This document shows positions 7,077-10,971 of a stretch of 10,971 bases of DNA, in pieces. Location: contig DCOU01000001.1 of NCBI GenBank assembly GCA_002322525.1, positions 9,469-20,439 of the forward strand, written 5' to 3'. The position numbers were made by a program, and so were the translations under genes. The notes under the pieces were generated by a model. The model saw nothing but the letters and a program-made list of their open reading frames with translations. It was not told the origin of the DNA and searched no databases. Origin of the DNA: Candidatus Omnitrophica bacterium UBA1562 (GTDB taxonomy: Bacteria; Omnitrophota; Gorgyraeia; Gygaellales; Profunditerraquicolaceae). Position 1 is the first letter of the stretch. Each line of letters opens with the position of its first letter.

Positions 7077-7843
7077 ATCACAGATTACACAGATTAAAAA
7101 AACTGATTACACAGATTATTATTCTGGTTACTGGCTACTGGTTACTGGTTACTAATTGTTATGCTGCCCCCTGTTATGGAACAAAGATGCCCGAGAAGAA
7201 AGAATTCTTTATAGGATTCCAAAACCATACTATTTTTAAAAGGTACCTAGAGGATGAGTATGGTAAGGTAAGGAGTACACAAAATTTTCTCCTTGTGTCA
7301 TATGGAGTCTATGATTGGCTGTCCATAGATTTAAAAGGTGGTGCGGGCAATATAAAACAGCATCCGCTGGGAAGTGATGAGATAGATTATCCGTCGCATT
7401 TTGCAGGAGGGTATGGTTTTCGCTTAAAACTTTACGGTGATAAAAAGATAAACCCCGTTAGAAATACCAAAGCTATAATAGGTGAAGGCAAAATTTCTAA
7501 CGGGGTGAAAGCAGTTTTTGGATTTCAACATATAAGCGTTCATCCTAAGAGTCTGCACTTAGGAGATGTTAAGCATCAGGCGATTTTGGATGACTGGCAG
7601 GTCTCTTTATTGGCCTGCTATGATTTTAAAAAAATTACACCTTATTTAGGGACAAGATGGTCGAGGATAGATTACATCCACACAGTATCAGATAGTAGAA
7701 AGCGGGTAATGTCAGATTTAACTAAAAGCACTGGTTTTATCTTTGGCCTGGATTTACCTCTTACAAAAAAGGCCTGGCTTAATTTAGAAGGTCAATTATT
7801 TGACAGCGAAGCAGTTGCCTTTAGCATGAACTTTGGCTTTTAA
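7061..7843 (+). CDS. Probable outer-membrane beta-barrel protein
   Basis: I do not recognise a specific family. The 260-residue product has a signal peptide: basic n-region (MPLKINHRLHRLKK), hydrophobic core (LITQIIILVTGYWLLVT) and cleavage probably after Ala35 in NCYA. The rest shows alternating hydrophobic/aromatic strands with short turns (FLLVSYGVYDWLSIDLKGG, GGYGFRLKLYG, WQVSLLACYDF, ITPYLGTRW) and ends in Phe (SMNFGF), the pattern of a small outer-membrane barrel. Its signal peptide is written by two tandem repeats (7079-7118 and 7124-7151), and residues 131-149 (NPVRN...ISNGV) are encoded by a 53-bp palindrome-ended element sitting between two predicted strands, likely in a loop. The start at 7061 lies inside the glycosylase gene, overlapping 16 bases, with no clear ribosome-binding site; coupling is likely. 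Confidence 0.7.
   Translation: MPLKINHRLHRLKKLITQIIILVTGYWLLVTNCYAAPCYGTKMPEKKEFFIGFQNHTIFKRYLEDEYGKVRSTQNFLLVSYGVYDWLSIDLKGGAGNIKQHPLGSDEIDYPSHFAGGYGFRLKLYGDKKINPVRNTKAIIGEGKISNGVKAVFGFQHISVHPKSLHLGDVKHQAILDDWQVSLLACYDFKKITPYLGTRWSRIDYIHTVSDSRKRVMSDLTKSTGFIFGLDLPLTKKAWLNLEGQLFDSEAVAFSMNFGF
7079..7118 (+). repeat. Repeats of nonamer cacagatta at the glycosylase/barrel-protein junction
   Basis: cacagatta occurs at 7079-7087 and 7088-7096 in tandem, and again at 7110-7118 after an A-rich spacer; the longer unit gattacacagatta is at 7083-7096 and 7105-7118. The repeat begins just after the stop of the glycosylase gene and encodes the basic n-region and the start of the hydrophobic core of the barrel protein's signal peptide. 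Confidence 0.85.
7124..7151 (+). repeat. Tandem repeat of heptamer ctggtta, four units, in a signal-peptide region
   Basis: The units are ctggtta, ctggcta, ctggtta and ctggtta, in phase with no gap. They encode the hydrophobic core LVTGYWLLV of the barrel protein's signal peptide. Change by one unit would shift the frame and abolish the protein. Confidence 0.92.
7453..7505. repeat. 53-bp palindrome-ended element, copy A, in frame in the barrel-protein gene
   Basis: Perfect 13-base inverted ends, ccccgttagaaat (7453-7465) and atttctaacgggg (7493-7505), flank a 27-base middle. Copy B lies at 10371-10423; over the 65 bases 7448-7512 versus 10366-10430 the two differ at only three positions. It is translated as NPVRN-TKAIIGEGK-ISNGV. 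Confidence 0.95.
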
Positions 7844-7850
7844 TTTCAAA

Positions 7851-8075
7851 ATGCCTATATACGAATACGCTTGCCTTAATTGTAATTTAAAGTTTGATTA
7901 TTTAGTCCGCAGCAGCAGTGATTCAATTGTTTGCCCGCGCTGCAACAGCAAGGATTTAAGGCGGCTGGTTTCCAATTTTGCCTTCAGTTCCAAAGAAAGC
8001 CAGGGCAATATTACGAGCTCATCTTCTGGCTGCGGTAGTTGCGCCAGCCACAATTGTTCAACTTGTTTTAGGTAA
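7851..8075 (+). CDS. FmdB-type small zinc-ribbon protein
   Basis: The 74-residue product starts MPIYEYACLNC, the hallmark of the FmdB/CxxC_CXXC_SSSS family, with two knuckles CLNC and CPRC that should bind one zinc. A Ser/Gly-rich tail ends in the usual cysteine cluster CGSCASHNCSTC. Members are widespread; FmdB was linked to regulation of an amidase operon, but for most homologues the role is unknown, so I give no symbol. I chose the ATG at 7851 because it begins the family signature; an in-frame TTG at 7833 would add six unconserved residues. It starts seven bases after the barrel gene without a clear ribosome-binding site and ends three bases before the peptidase start. Confidence 0.9.
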   Translation: MPIYEYACLNCNLKFDYLVRSSSDSIVCPRCNSKDLRRLVSNFAFSSKESQGNITSSSSGCGSCASHNCSTCFR

Positions 8076-8078
8076 CAC

Positions 8079-9275
8079 ATGGTAAATAAAAAACGCCTCA
8101 TAAAGCTTACCCAAAAGTTAATTCGGATAAATTCAGAAAATCCGCCTGGCGATGAATTTAAGATCGCCGGCTTTGTGAAAAATTATCTTAATAAGTTAGG
8201 GTTAAAAACAAAGATTTACGAATTTAAAAAGAGACGTTCCAATGTGGTGGCACTCTTGGAAGGCAGGGACAAAAAACGCTCCCTATTAATCACACCGCAT
8301 TTAGATACTGTGCCTGCGGGTGAAAGTTGGCATTTTAATCCTTTTTTAGGTAAGATACGCGCGGGGAGGATATACGGTTTGGGCGCCACTGACTGCAAAG
8401 GAAACCTGAGCTGTAGCTTAGAGGCAATAAATAGCATTGTTGAGGATGGTGTGGTTTTGAATTATAATTTAATTTTTGCCGCCACTGCCGATGAGGAGAG
8501 CGGTTCTGGCTTGGGCCTCGTCCCTTTATTAGAGAAAGGTATCTTGAATCCGGACGCAGCAGTAGTTTTAGATTCCGATGACTTTGATATTATCATTACT
8601 CAGAAAGGGCTTATTCATCTTAAGGTAAAGATACAGGGCAGGAAAGCGCACGGCGCTTATCCTTGGCAGGGTGTAAATGCCATAGATATCGCCATAGATA
8701 TACTTAAAGAATTAAAAGCCCATAAATTCACCCCGCCCCGCGCGAGAGGAGCGGGGTTCATTTATCTAAAGAATAAGTATCTTAAACCACCCACGTTAAA
8801 CATCGGGACGATAAAAGGCGGAGACAAAGTGAATGTAGTAGCAGATTGGTGTGAATTTGAATTGGACGTCAGGTTTCTGCCGGGCATGTCAGCAGGAGCT
8901 ATTTTGAAATATATACGAGGCATTATTCAAAAACATACTAGGAAATTTTCACCGCTCAAAAGCGGGATCCCGCGAAATGCGGCAAAGATAGAGATACAAG
9001 GAATACAAAGGCCTTACTGGATAAATCAAGACCAGCCCTTGGTAAAATGTTTAACGGCGGTGGCAAAGAAATTAAAGATTCAACCGCGCATGAAAGGTTC
9101 TGAAGGCGCAACAACTATAACTTTCTTTCAAGAAAAAGATATACCTGCGATTGCTACAGGTTTCGGTGCCTCAGGTTGCGCCCATATAGCAGATGAATAT
9201 GTCAAGATTAATAATTTATATAAAGGCGCAATGGTATTAGAAGAATTTATAAAAACATACCAGTTTGATGTTTGA
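8079..9275 (+). CDS. M20 family metallopeptidase (ArgE/DapE/carboxypeptidase type)
   Basis: This is a 398-residue zinc-dependent amidohydrolase of the ArgE/DapE/CPG2 family, probably cytoplasmic. The metal and catalytic residues are all visible: His74 and Asp76 in PHLDTVPAG, bridging Asp105 in GLGATDCKG, catalytic Glu139 and ligand Glu140 in ADEESGSG, Asp165 or Asp167 in VLDSDD, dimer-domain His191 in HGAYPWQGVNA, and His369 in GASGCAHIADEYV. The substrate (acylated amino acid, succinyl-diaminopimelate or dipeptide) cannot be decided, so no symbol is given. Two short stretches look inserted: TPPRARGAG (218-226) and SPLKSGIPRNAA (291-302). Both are encoded by G+C-rich palindromes and removing them gives a continuous family-like sequence. 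The ATG has aggt five bases upstream, in the end of the FmdB gene. Confidence 0.92.
   Translation: MVNKKRLIKLTQKLIRINSENPPGDEFKIAGFVKNYLNKLGLKTKIYEFKKRRSNVVALLEGRDKKRSLLITPHLDTVPAGESWHFNPFLGKIRAGRIYGLGATDCKGNLSCSLEAINSIVEDGVVLNYNLIFAATADEESGSGLGLVPLLEKGILNPDAAVVLDSDDFDIIITQKGLIHLKVKIQGRKAHGAYPWQGVNAIDIAIDILKELKAHKFTPPRARGAGFIYLKNKYLKPPTLNIGTIKGGDKVNVVADWCEFELDVRFLPGMSAGAILKYIRGIIQKHTRKFSPLKSGIPRNAAKIEIQGIQRPYWINQDQPLVKCLTAVAKKLKIQPRMKGSEGATTITFFQEKDIPAIATGFGASGCAHIADEYVKINNLYKGAMVLEEFIKTYQFDV
8730..8757. repeat. G+C-rich palindromic insert 1 in the M20 gene
   Basis: accccgc (8730-8736) and gcggggt (8751-8757) are perfect inverted ends around a G+C-rich centre; an alternative stem pairs 8736-8741 with 8751-8756. 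It encodes TPPRARGAG in frame, between KELKAHKF and IYLKNKYLKPPTLNIG, where family members normally run straight on. Confidence 0.65.
8952..8982. repeat. G+C-rich nested palindrome, insert 2 in the M20 gene
   Basis: A central 12-base perfect palindrome gcgggatcccgc (8962-8973) is flanked by ccgc (8952-8955) and gcgg (8979-8982), which pair with each other and with the two halves of the centre. It is read in frame as PLKSGIPRNAA. The order of arms matches the element between hypF and hypC at 659-723. Confidence 0.7.
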
Positions 9276-9281
9276 AGGGAG
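9275..9281 (+). promoter_or_regulatory. Ribosome-binding site of the PAC2-family gene
   Basis: aagggag lies nine bases before the ATG at 9291, overlapping the stop of the M20 gene, and supports that start. Confidence 0.55.
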
Positions 9282-9290
9282 CGATAATAT

Positions 9291-10256
9291 ATGGAAGGCG
9301 TGAAATTATCTAAGAGGCCCAGATTAAAAAATCCTTATCTTGTTTGTGCCTGGCCCGGTATGGGTGAAGTTGCTTTTAAGGCAGCAACATATCTAATCGA
9401 ACAGCTAAAAGCTGAAGAGTTTGCAGAAATTCCCCCCGAAGATTTTTTCTATTCTACGGGAAGTATTGTTCAGGAAGGCATATTGAAAACGCCAGAATTT
9501 CCTTATAGCAAATTTTATTATTGGAAGAACAAAACCGGCGAGAATGATTTGATTATATTTATAAGCAATGCCCAGCCGGATTTAGCAAAGGCAGATGAAT
9601 ATTGCAAGAGGATTATTTACATTGCCAAAGGCTTTAAGGTGAAAACGATTATAAGTTTTGCAGCTATGCCCCAGGCCATAGACTATACACAACAGCCTAG
9701 GGTATGGTTTACTGCTACTTCAAAAGAAATCATCAATATTTTAACGAAATATAATTTCCAGCTTCTCTTAGAAGGCCAAATTAGCGGTATGAACGGTTTA
9801 TTCTTAGGCATGGCTAAGAGGGAAGGATTTAACGGGTTTTGCCTTCTTGGCGAGATACCTCTTTACACTATCCAGATTGAAAACCCAAAGGCATCGTACG
9901 CGGTCTTGGATGCATTAGCCAGGCTCTTAAAAATACAAATAGATTTTAACAACCTTATAGGCCAAGCGCATGGTATGGAAGGTGAAATTAATAAGCTGTT
10001 GGATTATCTTAAATTAGGCGTTCCTCCAGGCCCGATTGGAGAAGAGGATATAGAAAGGATAAAAAAATCCTTAACCCAACTTACCAAACTGCCACTCTCC
10101 GTAAAAGAGAATATTGAGAGGCTCTTTATGCAAGCCAACGCCGATATTTCCAAGGCCAAGGAGCTAAAAGCCGAACTCGATAAATGGAGCGTATATAAAG
10201 AATACGAAGACCGTTTTTTAGATTTATTCAAAAAGAAGAAAGACAAAGATAATTGA
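9291..10256 (+). CDS. PAC2 family protein (proteasome assembly chaperone 2-like)
   Basis: This 321-residue protein carries a PAC2 domain at about 15-215, marked by VCAWPGMGEVAFKAATYL near the N-terminus, an alternating strand/helix core (DLIIFISNAQP, VKTIISFAAMP), GMNGLFLGMA and the conserved LLGEIPLYTIQIENPKASYAVLDAL. Residues about 220-321 are helical and charged, ending in a Lys/Asp-rich tail. In eukaryotes PAC2 proteins help assemble the proteasome; archaea and many bacteria without proteasomes have homologues of unknown function, so no role is proposed. No signal peptide or membrane segment is seen; it should be cytoplasmic. It follows the M20 gene by 15 bases and is probably co-transcribed. 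A repeat-rich gap follows its stop. Confidence 0.88.
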   Translation: MEGVKLSKRPRLKNPYLVCAWPGMGEVAFKAATYLIEQLKAEEFAEIPPEDFFYSTGSIVQEGILKTPEFPYSKFYYWKNKTGENDLIIFISNAQPDLAKADEYCKRIIYIAKGFKVKTIISFAAMPQAIDYTQQPRVWFTATSKEIINILTKYNFQLLLEGQISGMNGLFLGMAKREGFNGFCLLGEIPLYTIQIENPKASYAVLDALARLLKIQIDFNNLIGQAHGMEGEINKLLDYLKLGVPPGPIGEEDIERIKKSLTQLTKLPLSVKENIERLFMQANADISKAKELKAELDKWSVYKEYEDRFLDLFKKKKDKDN

Positions 10257-10350
10257 CACTTCGACTTCCTCCCTCGATTTTGCTCGGGACGACCCTCAAG
10301 CTTGTCGAAGGGCCGCTCGATGTCACAGGTAGACTGCAAGCGAACCATTG
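10257..10350. other. Short intergenic gap with a palindromic element and no recognisable promoter
   Basis: This 94-base gap between the PAC2-family gene and the HAD gene is the longest non-coding stretch in the window. cttcgac (10259-10265) and gtcgaag (10304-10310) are inverted ends of an element whose middle (cctcgattttgctcggg, then ccctcaagcttgtcgaaggg) is locally G+C-rich. There is no T tract after the stem, so I do not call a terminator, and I see no ribosome-binding site of normal strength before 10351. Confidence 0.6.
10259..10312. repeat. Palindromic element after the PAC2-family gene
   Basis: Seven-base inverted ends cttcgac (10259-10265) and gtcgaag (10304-10310) enclose a G+C-rich region of 38 bases that also holds aagctt at 10299-10304. 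The sequence resembles dispersed repeats I remember from environmental genomes, but only one copy is present here, so repetition is not shown within the window. Confidence 0.45.
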
Positions 10351-10971
10351 ATGAATAATAACAACATAAACCCCGTTAGAAATAACAAAGCTATAACAGG
10401 TGAAGGCAAAATTTCTAACGGGGTAAAAGCCGTAATATTTGACTTGGGCAATGTCTTGATTGACTTTGACCATATGATAGCAGCAAAAAAAATATCCAGC
10501 TTTACTGACAAATCTCCGCAGGAGATATTTAATCTTTTCTTTGACTCCGAAGTCACCGCTCTTTTCGAAGAAGGTAAAATCGCTCCGCTTAATTTTTTTT
10601 CCGAGGTTAAAAAGATGCTAAATTTAAAACTAGATTATACTCAGTTTCTGCCTATTTGGAATGAGATATTCTTTTTGACCGAAAAGAATCAGGCGGTATA
10701 TAATTTAGCTAAAATCTTAAGGGCCCACTACAAAATTGCGCTTCTCTCTAATATAAATATTTTACATTTTGATTATTTAAAGAAAAAGTTTTCTCTCTTC
10801 GATACCTTCCACCATATAATTACTTCTTTTGCATCCGGAATCAGAAAACCCGACCCTTTAATTTACGAAAAGACGCTGGATTTATTAAAGGCTACGCCCC
10901 AAAATACCTTTTATACCGACGATAGGGCAGAGTTTACTGAAAAGGCGAGCAGCCTGGGTATCCGCGGGTTT
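10351..10971 (+). CDS. HAD-superfamily hydrolase, IA type (3' end outside window)
   Basis: The frame is open to the last base, giving 207 residues of a probable phosphatase. Motif I is VIFDLGNVLIDFD with nucleophile Asp31; the usual second Asp (DxD) is Gly33, as in the YihX-like branch that has DLGNV. A helical cap follows (about 41-115). Motif II is Ser133 in LLSN, motif III Lys166 in GIRKPD, motif IV Asp190-Asp191 in FYTDDRAE. The substrate is likely a small phosphorylated metabolite. Family members normally begin one or two residues before KAVIFDLGN; here the reading frame has no start there, and the only good in-frame start, ATG 10351, places a repeat-encoded peptide (NPVRN...ISNGV) as the N-terminus. 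The start is uncertain, because no clear ribosome-binding site precedes it; TTG at 10348 is an alternative. Confidence 0.88.
   Translation, partial: MNNNNINPVRNNKAITGEGKISNGVKAVIFDLGNVLIDFDHMIAAKKISSFTDKSPQEIFNLFFDSEVTALFEEGKIAPLNFFSEVKKMLNLKLDYTQFLPIWNEIFFLTEKNQAVYNLAKILRAHYKIALLSNINILHFDYLKKKFSLFDTFHHIITSFASGIRKPDPLIYEKTLDLLKATPQNTFYTDDRAEFTEKASSLGIRGF
10371..10423. repeat. 53-bp palindrome-ended element, copy B, at the 5' end of the HAD gene
   Basis: The same 13-base inverted ends as copy A (10371-10383 and 10411-10423) flank an almost identical middle. It is translated in the same frame as copy A, as NPVRN-NKAITGEGK-ISNGV, and is followed at once by the HAD motif KAVIFDLGN. Confidence 0.95.

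Noticed and set aside
7833..7850. TTG at 7833 as the start of the zinc-ribbon gene
   Set aside because: It adds unconserved residues inside the end of the preceding gene; the family signature MPIYEY begins at the ATG at 7851.
10253..10285. Possible promoter with a perfect ttgaca at 10253-10258
   Set aside because: No acceptable -10 box lies 16-18 bases downstream (gatttt at best), and the hexamer overlaps the stop of the upstream gene.
10259..10320. Intrinsic terminator after the PAC2-family gene
   Set aside because: The inverted pair is far apart and no T tract follows it.
7453..10423. CRISPR repeat pair
   Set aside because: Only two copies, 2.9 kb apart and inside genes, with no regular spacers or cas genes.

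Overview
This window holds about ten co-directional genes, all on the + strand. They are packed with tiny gaps or overlaps (14, 32, 1 and 16 bases of overlap; gaps of 3 to 15 bases), so most of it reads as one long operon. I see no terminator with a T tract and no convincing promoter. Base composition is clearly A+T-rich, with short G+C-rich islands that coincide with repeats. A lipoprotein with a lipobox, a signal peptide on a protein ending in Phe (outer-membrane barrel style), PilZ signalling and [NiFe]-hydrogenase maturation genes suggest an anaerobic diderm bacterium. The repeat content and gene mix remind me of uncultivated lineages such as Omnitrophota, but that is a guess from memory.

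Layout. Positions 1-2031: hydrogenase maturation genes hypF (3' part only), hypC and hypD, which build and install the Fe(CN)2CO group; hypE is not next to them. Positions 2000-6444: an envelope pair, a TPR/DUF3857/transglutaminase-like lipoprotein and a PilZ-membrane-coiled-coil protein with an alpha/alpha-barrel, glycosidase-like C-terminus. Positions 6444-7076: an endonuclease III-family DNA glycosylase. Positions 7061-7843: a probable outer-membrane beta-barrel protein. Positions 7851-9275: an FmdB-type zinc ribbon and an M20 metallopeptidase. Positions 9291-10256: a PAC2-family protein. Positions 10351-end: a HAD-superfamily hydrolase cut by the window edge.

The unusual layer is repetitive DNA written into the genes. 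A 53-bp palindrome-ended element with 13-bp inverted ends occurs twice, 2.9 kb apart. Both copies are read in the same frame: one sits inside the barrel protein and the other forms the N-terminus of the HAD protein. Other palindromic inserts lie in frame inside hypF and twice inside the M20 gene, and related-looking structures lie between genes. Three separate tandem arrays all have a period of seven bases: in hypD, at the hypD/lipoprotein junction, and in the signal-peptide region of the barrel protein. The arrays and inserts supply signal-peptide n- and h-regions, protein tails and start regions. One repeat begins exactly where the DNA glycosylase stops, three residues short of its expected fourth Fe-S cysteine. 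This resembles the protein-coding palindromic elements known in Rickettsia and the heptanucleotide repeats of cyanobacteria, and it is the best candidate here for an undescribed system.
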